A DNA stretch of 32,775 bases from Clostridiales bacterium (GTDB lineage Bacteria; Bacillota; Clostridia; Lachnospirales; WQUN01), in NCBI GenBank assembly GCA_031269465.1, contig JAISZB010000020.1, positions 1 to 32,775 on the forward strand. The letters are read 5' to 3'. The position numbers were made by a program, and so were the translations under genes. A model generated the notes under the pieces. It did not search any database, was not told the origin of the DNA, and worked only from the letters and a program-made list of their open reading frames with translations. Positions 23,444 to 32,080 of this stretch are shown one piece after another; position 1 is the first letter of the stretch; every line of letters begins with the position of its first letter.

Positions 23444-23513
23444 GGCTTGACTGTCCACTTGCAAGGTGCAAAATGCCGATATCAATCGCACCTTGCAAGT
23501 GGACAGTCAAGCT
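23444..23513. repeat. Near-perfect 26-bp inverted repeat
   Basis: 23444-23469 and 23488-23513 are inverse copies with 25 of 26 matches (GGCTTGACTGTCC...GGTGC), separated by 18 bases containing ATGCCGATATC. A TATACCGA upstream (from about 23428) and AGAATAGATATA downstream look like worn MITE ends. The near-perfect arms imply recent insertion or gene conversion relative to the other short copies. Confidence 0.7.
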
Positions 23514-23660
23514 CCAGAATAGATATATTTGACTGGAAATCGTCATATGCAGGCTTTCGGTTGAAGCTGGAGTTGCAGCAGGCTTGCTTAAGAAGGGCTT
23601 CATCAAGCCTTAGTAATATGCCTTTAGAAAAGATGAAATTGCATGAAGCTAAGCAAGGCC

Positions 23661-24710
23661 TTACCTTCTCGCAAGCAATTGCGATCCTGTAGGATCAATA
23701 AGATCTCTTCTTCTTTGAAAGCCGGAGCCATGCCTGCCGGAGTCAACGTAAAGGTAGGAGCCGCTTTTGGCCTTTTCATCCGTCAGATCTCCTACTACCT
23801 CATTGCCTGAGGCGTCCCATCCGAAATACATTTCGAAATGAAGCATGTGAAGATTGTTTTCCGAGTTTTTTATAACCTTGCCAAGAGCCTCTCCCTTCTT
23901 CACTTTCTTCCCAACAGAAACAAAAGACTCAATTTCCCCATACCTGGAGACGGAGCCGTCCAAATGCTTCACTTGCACTTCGTCAGTTCCAAAGTAAAAC
24001 ATCTTTGACGCAATTACTTCGCCATCCGCGACAGCAAGCACATTTGTCCCGACATCTACAATGTAGTCTATGGCCGCATGGGTTCTCTCCCCAGAGCTTC
24101 TCGCCTGCCCAAACGGCTGAGTGCTTATGCTGGCGCCCAGCGGTATGGGATGGCACCATCCCTCATCTCTTTTTCCCTTCCAAAATAAAGACGCCCCAGG
24201 GTAGAAATGCAAGTCGGACGCGGAGGATCCCAGCATTGAAATCCAAGTATCCAGCCCGACAATCCCGTCTTGATCGAGGCCAAAGGCTTTTTGAAAAGCA
24301 ATCGAAGCTTTTCTGGTGGCCCCGCCGAATATGCCGTCAACATCCAAAAATGAAAATGAAAACTTATGCTTCAAAAGATGCTGCAACGCCTTTGAGGCGT
24401 ATGGACTGTAGGAACTCGCGCTTTGCTTTGGCGCAAGTTCGAACCATGTACGCTTTCCGACAGCTCCGTCTTCTTCGAGGCCTTTTTCCTGTTGGAAAGA
24501 CTTCACGGCTTTTAAGGTGCCTCTTCCAAAGACTCCGTCACTGGCTAAATTATACCCTTTGTCTATGAGGAGATACTGAAGGGCATAAACTTCATTGCCC
24601 TTAGAGCCCAGCTTAAGAACAGGCATGGAGGCCGCCTTTGCGGAGGACGGGGGGATAAGCAGGAAGATCAGGACGACGATTGCAATGACGCTCACGCATT
24701 TATGCTTCAA
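23661..24710 (-). CDS. Secreted M23 (LytM) peptidase with two peptidoglycan-binding domains
   Basis: 349 residues. The start chosen is TTG 24710, nine bases after a strong AGGAGG; an upstream TTG at 24752 would add 14 residues that run through that ribosome site. Signal peptide MKHKCVSVIAIVVLIFLLIPPSSAKA. Two PG_binding_1 repeats follow: LKLGSKGNEVYALQYLLIDKGY..DGVFGRGTLKAV and SKALQHLLKHKF..DVDGIFGGATRKA, each ending DGAVGKRTW or DGIVGLDTW. C-terminal M23 domain: RTHAAIDYIVDVGTNVLAVADGEVI (H and D zinc ligands) and LHMLHFEMYF (HxH). The invariant glycine before D is Ala-Ile, a mild deviation. Family role: cleavage of peptidoglycan cross-bridges outside the membrane. Intact and monocistronic; a MITE lies 73 bases upstream. 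Confidence 0.88.
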   Translation of the reverse strand: MKHKCVSVIAIVVLIFLLIPPSSAKAASMPVLKLGSKGNEVYALQYLLIDKGYNLASDGVFGRGTLKAVKSFQQEKGLEEDGAVGKRTWFELAPKQSASSYSPYASKALQHLLKHKFSFSFLDVDGIFGGATRKASIAFQKAFGLDQDGIVGLDTWISMLGSSASDLHFYPGASLFWKGKRDEGWCHPIPLGASISTQPFGQARSSGERTHAAIDYIVDVGTNVLAVADGEVIASKMFYFGTDEVQVKHLDGSVSRYGEIESFVSVGKKVKKGEALGKVIKNSENNLHMLHFEMYFGWDASGNEVVGDLTDEKAKSGSYLYVDSGRHGSGFQRRRDLIDPTGSQLLARR

Positions 24711-24782
24711 TATATCATGCCTCCTTAAGTGTCGCAGCTGAACTAGATTCAAGGCTGAAAAGATAAGCTTTCGGATCAGCTA

Positions 24783-24914
24783 TACTGATTTTCATAGAAA
24801 ACTGCCTTTTTTGGAGCTTGATTATACAGCGAGTGCAAAATGCCGAGATCGGCATTTCGCACCACTCAATGGATAATCAAGCTCCAAAAAAGGAACATTG
24901 AATGAAAATCAGTA
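24783..24914 (+). mobile_element. TA-flanked MITE, family A (copy 2, best preserved)
   Basis: 132 bp, TA at 24781-24782 and 24915-24916. Ends TACTGATTTTCAT and ATGAAAATCAGTA are perfect inverses. Next come CCTTTTTTGGAGCTTGAT and ATCAAGCTCCAAAAAAGG, and the centre is AAATGCCGAGATCGGCATTT. The whole element can fold into one long hairpin. The only asymmetric stretches (ACAGCGAGTGC left, CACTCAATGG right) give it an orientation. Confidence 0.88.
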
Positions 24915-25611
24915 TATAAGATGTCCTGAAACTCCTTCTTTTCTGTGGTCAATGTCAGATTATAAATATGTTGATTCGCAGTCATATACCGATTTTGAAG
25001 CTTGAGAGTCCATTGAGGCTCTTTATAATCAGAATTCAAAATCTTAGCAATATTATGTATAAAAATATATATGATTAGAGTACCAAAATAAATTTTTCAT
25101 AGATTACTTTTTCAAAAAAGGCTTGAATTGGGGATTTCTAAAAAGGCAAAAATGGACTTTCGACATCCTGATCATATATTAGTTGCGAAGCTGATTTTTA
25201 TCATCTGAGTCATTGGATAAATCAAGCTTCTTAATCAGCTTAGAGCTTGCACATAAGTATAATATACTCAGTTGGCTCTGGAAACATTCTGAGATGTTTG
25301 TGTGGAGTATGAATGAACTTGATTTTTGCTCGAACATTTATCAATGATATTAGTTTGAAGTTAGATCAGTTTCTCTTTCTGGGAAATTAACAAGCTGAAA
25401 TAAAAGCTGGAGGGAGATCAAATTTTGCATTCCTTATAAGCATACCCCTTATAAGGAGATTTTTGGATTTTGGAATTCCAATCATACTAGTATACAGATT
25501 TGCTATGCCGCTTTGACTTTCCGCAAAGGGGGATGGGACAATGCAAAGAAGCGATCTGAGTACCTTTGCGGCTTTATCGGGGGTGCGTATCCCGCCCCTT
25601 CTTTTTTGAGT
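24915..25611. other. AT-rich gene-free tract
   Basis: About 700 bases without a supportable gene. It holds one short MITE-like relic at 24985-25044 (TATACCGATTTTGAAGCTTGA ... TCAGAATTCAAAATC). The rest is AT-rich, probably eroded coding sequence. Confidence 0.5.
24985..25044. repeat. Short MITE-family relic
   Basis: TATACCGATTTTGAAGCTTGA at the left and ATAATC-AGAATTCAAAATC at the right correspond to the end and arm segments of the 130-bp family with the middle deleted. About 60 bp. Confidence 0.5.
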
Positions 25612-26060
25612 TTAAGCGAATCCCAGTCTCCCTGATGCTAAAGTGGCAAGCCTTGTGGCGCGGGGTAACGCCTTGCGGCTTCCTTTTGCTTTTGGCATCG
25701 CCGGGGGATGCTCCCTGGCAACAGAGTATTTGCGGCGCTCTATTGGCGTTAGCCCCGCTAAACCCCATTGATGCCGCTCATTGTTGCAATAGCAGCCTAA
25801 TCGCTGATTGTCCAGAGGATTTCGCCACATGCCGAGCACTGTACACTTCATCCTTCATGCGACCGAAGAAGGATTCCTGAGACGCGTTGTCCCATCAGTC
25901 CGCCATTTTGAACATAGCTGAATTCGCCATCCTTTTCCGAATGAATGAATTGGATGCTCTCATAATGAGCGCCTTTGCCGGGTGAATGAGGGTCTGGACA
26001 GCCGAAGACGCTCTGCGGCATCTGGTAAGCTGATCGGACAGGCTTTCAATATTCACGTAA
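25612..26060 (-). pseudogene. IS3-family transposase (OrfB) C-terminal relic
   Basis: Three minus-strand frames carry the end of an IS3 integrase domain in the right order. HSPGKGAHYESIQF is the second catalytic region. WDNASQESFFGRMKDEVYSARH holds the catalytic glutamate in the conserved DNA-x-ES-FG context. Then, after an in-frame stop and a frame change, NNERHQWGLAGLTPIERRKY, the YNxxRxQ/TP signature. At least two frameshifts separate them, and the N-terminal half is missing. No inverted ends were identified. Confidence 0.75.
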
Positions 26061-26513
26061 AGTCGGTTCGAACCGGTTCTCTGCGTTGCCGCATAGCCAG
26101 GCTATATTCAGAAGAATGCTGCCTTTGCACACCGTTTAGCGGATAAACGCATATTTGGAGGATGCAGGAATGCTTGCGATCCAACATCCTTATTGCCTGA
26201 AGACGCTTTTTTAGAAACTTGATCTACAGATCTTTGCATGCGATCTGCCGCTTGAAGAATTCGGCTTCTGTCTCCGGTGTATGGAAATTGCCACGTTAGA
26301 ATTTTAAGATTTTGATTCATTGACGCATGTTTCGCATCTAGAACTGGCAATTGCTGCAACAACTCCTTTGGCTTGCGGCGCTTAAAACTAGCCATTGCTC
26401 AGATTTCGTTATATCGGTTTGCAGTCAAATGTACTGATTTTGGAGCTTGACTGCCCATAGGAACGTTGTATAATCAAGCTCCAAAATCGGAACTTTCATA
26501 TGTAAATCATAAG
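26061..26513. other. Gene-free tract with a short palindromic repeat
   Basis: An open minus-strand frame at 26108-26395 (MASFKRRKPKELLQQLPVLD...) shows no recognisable domain and no ribosome site. I do not support it as a gene. The repeat at 26432-26490 is described separately. Confidence 0.4.
26432..26490. repeat. Short MITE-family derivative (about 59 bp)
   Basis: TACTGATTTTGGAGCTTGACTG at the left faces ATAATCAAGCTCCAAAATCGGA at the right. The TIR core has fused directly to the GGAGCTTGA arms, a neat internal deletion of the 130-bp element. Confidence 0.62.
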
Positions 26514-27765
26514 TCAAGCAAAAACTCCGCCGACCACAGCGCAGTCCTTGCCGGAGCACCCGACGCCAAAGCAAACAACATTGCAACCTTTGGATTTAGG
26601 GAAGTCAGCGCAGTGCAATCCGAAAATCTGATTCAAAACCCTCTTCGCTGCGTCTGCCAAGTTTAAGTCCCCATCCTCGAATCTCTTGAACCCGAAGATT
26701 AGCACCAGATTGCCAGCGAAACTCCACCTGGATGTTATAGCGCCCGAACCCGCTTTCCCTGTTGCTGATAAGGTGGAGATTGGATAGCACACCGGCAAAG
26801 AACACATGGCAGGCATATTCATGCTTTGATGCAGTGTCAAACACGCCCAAGACTTGAAGCGCTTTCTTGAACTCGTCCTCTATTTTCTTGGGATTAGGAG
26901 TTTTGACGGAGTTGTGCAACTTTATGGTGCCTCCGTGGCCGATCTTGCCTTTAATGTTTACCTTAAAAACTCCTTGAAAGCGGATTTCACCTCTTCATTG
27001 GGAATCCGGAAAGCGCCGTCGCCGATCTTAGTCAGGCAGCCTGTCGCGTATAGGATGCTCAATAGCGAGTCCTCCCGCTTCACTCCACTGTAGGAGATCG
27101 TGTTCGATATCTCGGGAAGATCCACGGCTTCCCCAGCCATAAGCGCAATGACCGTTTCGAGATTGCAGCTGGCTTCCATAGCGCTTATCAGTATATCGTT
27201 GCCGCTAGTATTAGCCCAGTAGTTTCCTGGCGAGCTTTGGGGATTGATCTGCAAGGCGCTTATATGGCTGAGCACGGATGAGATGTTGTAAATTTGCCTG
27301 CCGCCATAGAAATAGCCATTGTACCAAGTCTTGAACTCGTCCAGTCTGTTTGAGAGGCCATTGTCCGAGAGAACGGTTGCCAGCTCGTCCTCTGTCAGCC
27401 CGTAGAATGGCGAAAACGCTTCATTGTCCAAGTCATAAACCATCGGATTGCTGGCGCCTGTGAGAGACGCTTTCATTGGAGATTCTCAAGCATCCTGTTA
27501 CGGCAATGAGGATCACGTCATCATGGCCTTTGAATACCGCGCCGAAGAACGTGCTCATGTCAGCCATGAGCGTCTCGCGGATAGAATCCTGTTGCTTGTG
27601 GTTGAACGGTGAGTCGTATTCATCAATAAGGATATATTACAGACTCTTTATGATGACATGCCAAAGCGCTCGCTAAAGTCGCCAAACCGCCTAGAAGTTG
27701 AGCCTCGTTTGCTTTTTGGCTTCTCAAGAGGCGCAAATTAGGCTTGCGCTCCCCGCTTTATCAAC
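26514..27765 (-). pseudogene. AAA-ATPase-like / DUF1703 gene, decayed
   Basis: Fragments in changing minus-strand frames rebuild the same family as the intact gene at 20784-22478. NEAQLLGGLATLASALACHH comes first, then YILIDEYDSPFNHKQQD (Walker B-like). AVTGCLRISNESV then shifts frame into TGASNPMVYDLDNEAF, FYGLTEDELATVLSD, YNGYFYGGRQIYN. RIPNEEVKSAFKEFL leads to a stop near 26958. FKKALQVLGVFDTASKHEY, SNRESGFGRYNIQVEF and, in another frame, LVLIFGFKRFEDGDLNLADAA complete the PD-(D/E)XK region. I count an in-frame TAA before YILIDEYD and at least three frameshifts. The N-terminal P-loop region is missing. Sequence is diverged from the intact copy, so it is a paralogue, not a recent duplicate. 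Confidence 0.78.
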
Positions 27766-27853
27766 ACATCGTTGGCGTTTTGAATTTGATGCGCTCAGAA
27801 ACTTCACAGCTAATTCCGTGGCTTCCAAGCGCTTTGAAAAATTGAGTGGCATA

Positions 27854-27983
27854 TACCGATTTTCATTCAATGGTCCTTTTTTTAAGCTTGATTATCCATT
27901 GAGTGGCGCGATTGATAACGGCATTTCGCACTCTCGCCGCATAATCAAGCTCCAAAAAAGGTATTTTTCTATGAAAATCTCTA
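27854..27983 (-). mobile_element. TA-flanked MITE, family A (copy 3, inverted)
   Basis: 130 bp. TA at 27852-27853 and 27984-27985. TACCGATTTTCAT left, ATGAAAATCTCTA right. The asymmetric segments are in inverse order (ATCCATTGAGTGG left, GCACTC...CGC right), so this copy lies opposite to copies 1 and 2. GGAGCTTGATTAT is AAGCTTGATTAT in the left arm. Confidence 0.8.
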
Positions 27984-28354
27984 TATCGGTCGGACGGGAA
28001 GCTCTGCTTGAAATCCATAATGAAACAGGCCTCCGTCGCCAACATGTTGATTCCATCTCTTGATTCAAAAGAAGCCCAAGCGCGATAGAGGGTGTGGCAT
28101 TGTTCGTTTTGGAAAAGCTCAGAAATTCCTCGGAGCCAACCAGCAACTCTTAGCGATAACTGCCCGTGCCATCTGTTTTCACGTTCTCATCAAGCGCAAG
28201 TCAGTCACGCCCAAGTTTAGAGAGTTCTACATCAGTAACTTCATAAATCACCAAGAATGGGCCTTTCGTTTCGCAGTCGAGCAATGGGCCGCTCTCAAGC
28301 CTAATGCCGGCGCAGGATCGGTTTCCAAGCTGCCGCTGCATCCCTGACGATTAA
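27984..28354 (+). other. Unidentified open stretch joined to the VirB4 relic
   Basis: A TTG-initiated frame at 28060-28347 (PKRDRGCGIVRFGKAQKFLG..., FREFYISNFINHQEWAFRF...) is open for 95 codons and has coding-like composition, but I recognise no family and see no ribosome site. It abuts the point at about 28355 where VirB4 homology stops, so it probably marks the other side of a deletion or insertion breakpoint. Confidence 0.3.
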
Positions 28355-29636
28355 CGGCACAGTATTTTCAGCAAAGTAAAAATCCCCGACCTCCTGAACG
28401 CGAAACGGGATAAACACGGCCACGCTCTCGGTCGTGAGCGTCCTGAGAGCGTCTATCTTTCTCACGCCGTAGGGGAGCGCGGTGTTCAGCCCGTCCAATT
28501 GCGGGTGTTTCAGCGCGGCGAATTGGCAGAGGTGATTGCGCCCGATTGAAAACAATGTTTCCGTATCGGCGTCAAGCTGTTCCTTGCTGTCGGCGGTGAG
28601 AACAATCGTCATCAACGCGAACATCATGCGCTGGTCGCGGGTGGCGAGGCCGTCGAGAAACTCCTTGCACTCCTTGCGCTGCAACTCCATATCGTAAGGG
28701 AGAATCGCCGAAAAGTTGTTGTTGGCGTTCTGCCGCCGCTGCCAGTTGGTGATGTTCGTTTCTACGCCGAGTACGAGCTTTTCCACCTCCCGTACGGCTT
28801 CGTCCGCAGATATCGGGATAATGTCAAGAGAGAGTATCATACCGCGGCCCATGTCGCATAACTCAGAAACCATGTTATCCTTGATAGAGTTGGCGTAGTC
28901 GCGCAAGAACGCCACGCGCCCGAATTTGTTTCCCATGATAAACCGGTCTTTCTCAAACTCAAACGAATCCGGGAAGATAAAATCCCTAAAGCTGCGCCCG
29001 TGCCGCATAAGGCCGCACATATCGAAACGTCAGCCGCTTTCTTCGCCCGGCATGAAAAAGCCATGAAAGATTCTCAGCCTGTCCCCCGCGTCGAGAACGA
29101 CAGCCTTTGATCCGAGCCGGTTTAAGTGCGCGGCCGGGTCGGCTCCCACGCGGGAGAAAAAGTTCCGCGATTCCTCGACGCTTTTCTTGAACATGCTGAC
29201 GGTGAGGTATTTCTGCTGGATCGTTCGCGCCCGTGACCTCGTCCAAAAGTACCTTATTGCACTCCGTTTGGTACGGGTCAAGCGCATCGCCTTTCAGCGG
29301 GATGACGATAGATTGCTTAAATTCTTCCTTGTCGAGCCTTTTGACGATAACGGTGATTTTGTACGTCGCGCCGCTGTCGAAGGAGTTCAGCAGTTCGCTG
29401 TATTCCAAAAACATTCCTTCTTTGTCTTCTTTGGAAGCGACGGCGTAGCTTATATCCTCAAAGCGGAACGTCTTGGAAAACTTGCCGCCCGCAGACGCGC
29501 TTCTGGCGACAAGGAAACGCCGTCCTCCCACACGGCGCGGACGGGTATCACGTCTTGGGCGCTTTTGGGAACGGCGAACCGCTCTGTCTTGCCCGAACAA
29601 TTTTGTTAATGTTTCACGTCCGTTTACACCCTTCAA
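28355..29636 (-). pseudogene. VirB4-like conjugation ATPase (CD1110 type), broken and truncated
   Basis: N-terminal half only. From TTG 29636, and after a frame change near 29590: ERFAVPKSAQDVIPVRAVWEDG. A frame change near 29540 (one T missing) leads to GGKFSKTFRFEDISYAVASKEDKE and LNSFDSGATYKI. An extra C near 29222 leads to QQKYLTVSMFKKSVEESRNFF and GDRLRIFHGFFMPGEESG. An in-frame TGA (29030-29032) is followed by RFDMCGLMRHGRSF, NITNWQRRQNANNNFSAILPYD and TTESVAVFIPFRVQEV. Homology ends there, just before the P-loop motor. Intact VirB4 powers type IV secretion in conjugation. It directly follows PrgI, the usual order. Confidence 0.83.
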
Positions 29637-29645
29637 GTGTTGGTT

Positions 29646-30085
29646 TCAGGGTTCGTAGTATACAGCTTTTCATCAAATGTTCCTTTTTTGGAGCTTGATA
29701 ATCCATTGAATAGTGCGAAATGCCGATATCGGCATTTCGCACTCGCTGTATAATCAAGCTCCAAAAAAGGTAATTTTATATGAAAAGCAGTATAGATATT
29801 CGCCGCCCGGAGCGCCAGTATTTTCGGCGCGATAACCGCCGAGCGCAGCCACGCCCGCACAAATCGCTCCGCCGTTATGCCGTTGCAGCGGATGAAGCCC
29901 GTCGCGGCAAACAGCGCGGCTCCGAGAACGCATACCCACGACACGGTTTCCGTGCCGAGGTACGGTTTTAAGAGAAAGTACCCGCTCACCGCCGCGAATA
30001 CGGCCAGCAGCGCAAAAACGAACTGCCTAAGCGACAGCCCGAAAAACATGGATTCCGTGTAATCGCGAATTTCAAGATTTATTTA
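29646..30085 (-). pseudogene. PrgI-family conjugation membrane protein, split by a MITE
   Basis: EIRDYTESMFFGLSLRQFVFALLAVFAAVSGYFLL gives the family opening with the first transmembrane helix, and SWVCVLGAALFAATGFIRC the second. FVRAWLRSAVIAPKILALRAANIY follows. The native end YEP-stop (29646-29648) lies beyond the MITE at 29661-29792; removing the MITE and one TA restores ...AANIYYEP. N-terminal residues before INLEIRDYTES are cut off by a TAA. As the frame stands, MITE sequence supplies a foreign tail from about codon 87. PrgI is the VirB3-like inner-membrane partner of VirB4 in Gram-positive conjugation. Confidence 0.82.
29661..29792 (-). mobile_element. TA-flanked MITE, family A (copy 4, inside PrgI)
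   Basis: 132 bp. TA at 29659-29660 and 29793-29794. Ends are TACAGCTTTTCAT and ATGAAAAGCAGTA; the centre GAAATGCCGATATCGGCATTTC is a perfect palindrome. Reverse-complemented it aligns with copy 2 across its full length. Because the interrupted gene is recognisable, this copy proves the element limits and the TA target duplication. Confidence 0.92.
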
Positions 30086-30189
30086 TACTTCCAATTTTAT
30101 GCCTCATCAAAAAATAGTGGTTTACATTTGCTTGCGTTCCGTGCATGCTGATGATACAAAGAATCCTTGAGATTTCAAGAAGGACAGGC

Positions 30190-30454
30190 ATGGCAAATAT
30201 GAATTTGGTCCTCAAATGGACAAATAACCGTCCCCGCAGAGATTCGCCGCTTTCTGAGAATTAGAGAGGGCGGCGAAATCCTCTTTTTGCAAAACGACAA
30301 CGGCGAGGTTGTTGTAAACAACGCCTCATCCACCGCGATTATGAAAGCGCAGCAGGCGTTCGCGGGCGTGGCGGAATCGACCGGCAACCCCACCAAAGAT
30401 GAAATACAGGGATGTGTCGATGAAGTCCGCTATGGAAAGGGGAACTCGGAGTGA
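30190..30454 (+). pseudogene. AbrB/MazE-type antitoxin, frameshifted
   Basis: ATG 30190 (MANMNL) with AAGGACA upstream. The rest is one base out of frame: SNGQITVPAEIRRFLRIREG, GEILFLQNDNGEVVV and VDEVRYGKGNSE, stopping TGA 30452-30454. Removing one base near 30207 gives MANMNLASNGQITVP, an ordinary SpoVT/AbrB swapped-hairpin start. The domain binds DNA and represses its own operon. Its stop overlaps the GTG of the PIN gene (GAGTGAAG), the standard layout of AbrB-PIN toxin-antitoxin pairs. Confidence 0.76.
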
Positions 30455-30605
30455 AGGTACTCGCCGACACGAATCTCTTGATTTCCGCTTTGCTGTATCT
30501 CAAGTCCGTGCCGTCCCGCGCCTTGCTTCACGCTGCGAAAAACTACGACCTGATTCTCAGCGATTACAATATCGCGGAATTGCGCCGCGTCGCCGAATTT
30601 CCAAC
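30451..30605 (+). pseudogene. PIN-domain toxin, N-terminal fragment
   Basis: GTG 30451: MKVLADTNLLISALLYLKSVPSRALL and DLILSDYNIAELRRVAE. D6 and the TNLLISAL stretch are the first part of the PIN active site, and the E of AEL the second. Homology stops near 30605, and the frame continues into ISL3 sequence (FPTTWSCLLW...). The final acidic residues (GDKDF-type) are missing. By family it would be an RNase toxin neutralised by the AbrB partner. Both genes are broken. Confidence 0.75.
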
Positions 30606-30902
30606 GACATGGAGCTGTTTATTATGGAAAGCCTTGAACCGGCCGCTAAGTGTGAAATTGCCAGATACAGTGATTTATTTGTACAAATTGCAAAATATGG
30701 AATCAGTTGAGGCAGTCTGCATAGATATGAGGGAGCCGTATAAAAACGCTGCAGATTCAGCGTTTCCGAACGCAGACGCATGGATACCTTTCACGCAACA
30801 GAAAATGCCTCCAAAGCCTTGAATGATATTAAAAGAAGAAAAAAGAAGGAAAAAAGACTCATATCTCTCCGCAAGCTCTCTTTTCAAGCTTTCCGGAGCT
30901 GA
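30600..30902 (+). pseudogene. ISL3-family transposase relic, fused to the PIN gene
   Basis: From CGAATTTCC onward one frame gives RISNDMELFIMESLEPAAKCEIARYSD, the same HTH as at 12176. Another gives VEAVCIDMREPYKNAADSAFPNA (first catalytic Asp region). A third gives DTFHATENASKALNDIKRRKKKE (the D-x-FH box), ending TGA 30902. There are two frame changes and a missing middle. The same CGAATTTCC lies at the homologous start in the copy at 12176, so the joint with PIN may have used that short match. Confidence 0.66.
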
Positions 30903-31816
30903 ACTCGACAGGCTGGATTCCTACTTGGGCGAAAGCGAGGTAAATTGCAAATCCAAAATTCCTTTTATTCAGAGCTGACCCAAAGCATCCCTTGCGGATT
31001 TGCTTCTGCTCTCGGAGGTAGGTTCGGATTGGGGCGCTTCGGCTTTGATTTTTGGGTTCAAAAAAGGCGCTCGCTTTTCGTGAACGCCTTGCTAGTATTA
31101 TGCACTTTTGCGATTACCGCAAATCGCGGTCTTCCTGTCTAGCGGCTTTATTCTTAAAGTTCGTTTTTTCAGATGGCCTTTTCGTAGAAACCGAGCAGAT
31201 TGGTGATGTCTTTTGTGGCCGTTTCCCAAATTTCGCTCCTGTCCATCAGACTCTTCGCATGAAAAGAATTTTGGCAGTCTGCAAAGAATTCTTTGTGCAA
31301 TCTTTAGTAAGCGCTCTATGATGAATAGACTGCGGAAGACGCATCTAATTGTGGCGCAATAACGCGGGAATGAGTTCCGCCAAGCCGGCTTCTTTGGCTG
31401 ACGAAAGGGATGCAAGCGAATTTCTCTATTGTCTCACAACGCTACCTAATGAATTGGAAGTTGAGAAATGCGCCTAGCGACATGACGCATTTTGTCGCTT
31501 GGCATCGACTGGCCTTAAGATTTGGACTGTCCGAATAATTTCTGGGCTCAATAACTTTCAGGCCCATTGCTCAGCTGTCGACGCTTAAAATGTTTCACTA
31601 CTAAAACAAGACCGCTGCTTGCTGCCAGTGGTATGGCTGCACTCTGCTGGACGGGGTTTCCATACGCTAATGTGTGCGGCCTTGCTCGGTCGCTCTGCCA
31701 ATATATCCTTGATATGCCCTCAGCATTTTCTTACAGCCCCTTATGCTTAGCTTAGATTTTGTTGCAAAGAACCCTAAACGCCTTTCGGGATTTTATGCTG
31801 CGGGCTGGTTGACAGG
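30903..31816. other. Gene-free tract, probably eroded genes
   Basis: No full gene. A minus-strand stretch at 31173-31313 reads HKEFFADCQNSFHAKSLMDRS..ITNLLGFYEKAI and looks like the tail of a real but unrecognised gene. Another around 31565-31680 (minus) reads GNPVQQSAAIPLAASSGLVLVVKHFKRR, which has the look of a hydrophobic C-terminal anchor with a basic end. Neither has a start or ribosome site. Confidence 0.4.
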
Positions 31817-32080
31817 TCATTTCTTTTTCCTAAAAGCGTCCAAGCTGTTGTTTTTATTCCTAACGCCGGGCAAAAGCTCCACGAAGCCGTATCCAACAAG
31901 CTTTCCGTCTGCATCTATAATCTCAGCCAGCAACTCAAAGAAAAATACGTTGAACATGCCATCCGCTTTCGGAGAAATGTCATATTTTTTTCCATTCATC
32001 TCAAGCTTCCAGCCATGAGAAAACTTCCTTCCCTCGAAGGTTATGATTTCCTTTTCGACAAGTTTATAGTCATCACAGCT
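31817..32080 (-). pseudogene. CrtC/lipocalin-like gene fragment cut by IscB element
   Basis: Open without a start from the IscB element edge: DDYKLVEKEIITFEGRKFSHG, WKLEMNGKKYDISPKADGMF, FFELLAEIIDADGKLVGYGF, VELLPGVRNK, then RKKK-stop. The W.l.i.G..Y.i.p....e and GyGfvEL pattern resembles the C-terminal beta-barrel of CrtC/AttH-type (carotenoid hydratase, lipocalin-like) proteins; that is a tentative reading. The 5' part should lie beyond the window on the other side of the IscB element. An internal ATG at 31999 is not a likely native start. Confidence 0.5.

Larger units (their letters stand above)
22740..23660. other. Gene-free tract with hairpin repeats
   Basis: About 900 bases after the IS1595-type MITE contain no frame with a recognisable product or ribosome site. 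Two long hairpin repeats (23027-23096 and 23444-23513) and a GC-rich stretch around 23320-23370 (GAGGGGAGTGCGGCATCCCTCTCCC, self-complementary) are the only structures. The GC-rich stretch resembles a decayed gene more than a known RNA. Confidence 0.5.

Noticed and set aside
24005..24568. A 187-codon plus-strand frame
   Set aside because: Antisense to the M23 peptidase, whose domains are clear.
26108..26395. 95-codon minus-strand frame between the IS3 and AAA relics
   Set aside because: No ribosome site, no recognisable domain; sits in decayed sequence.
31565..31680. Minus-strand GNPVQQSAAIPLAASSGLVLVVKHFKRR as an LPXTG cell-wall anchor
   Set aside because: The LPXTG box itself is absent (RPHTLAYGNP), and no upstream protein is readable.
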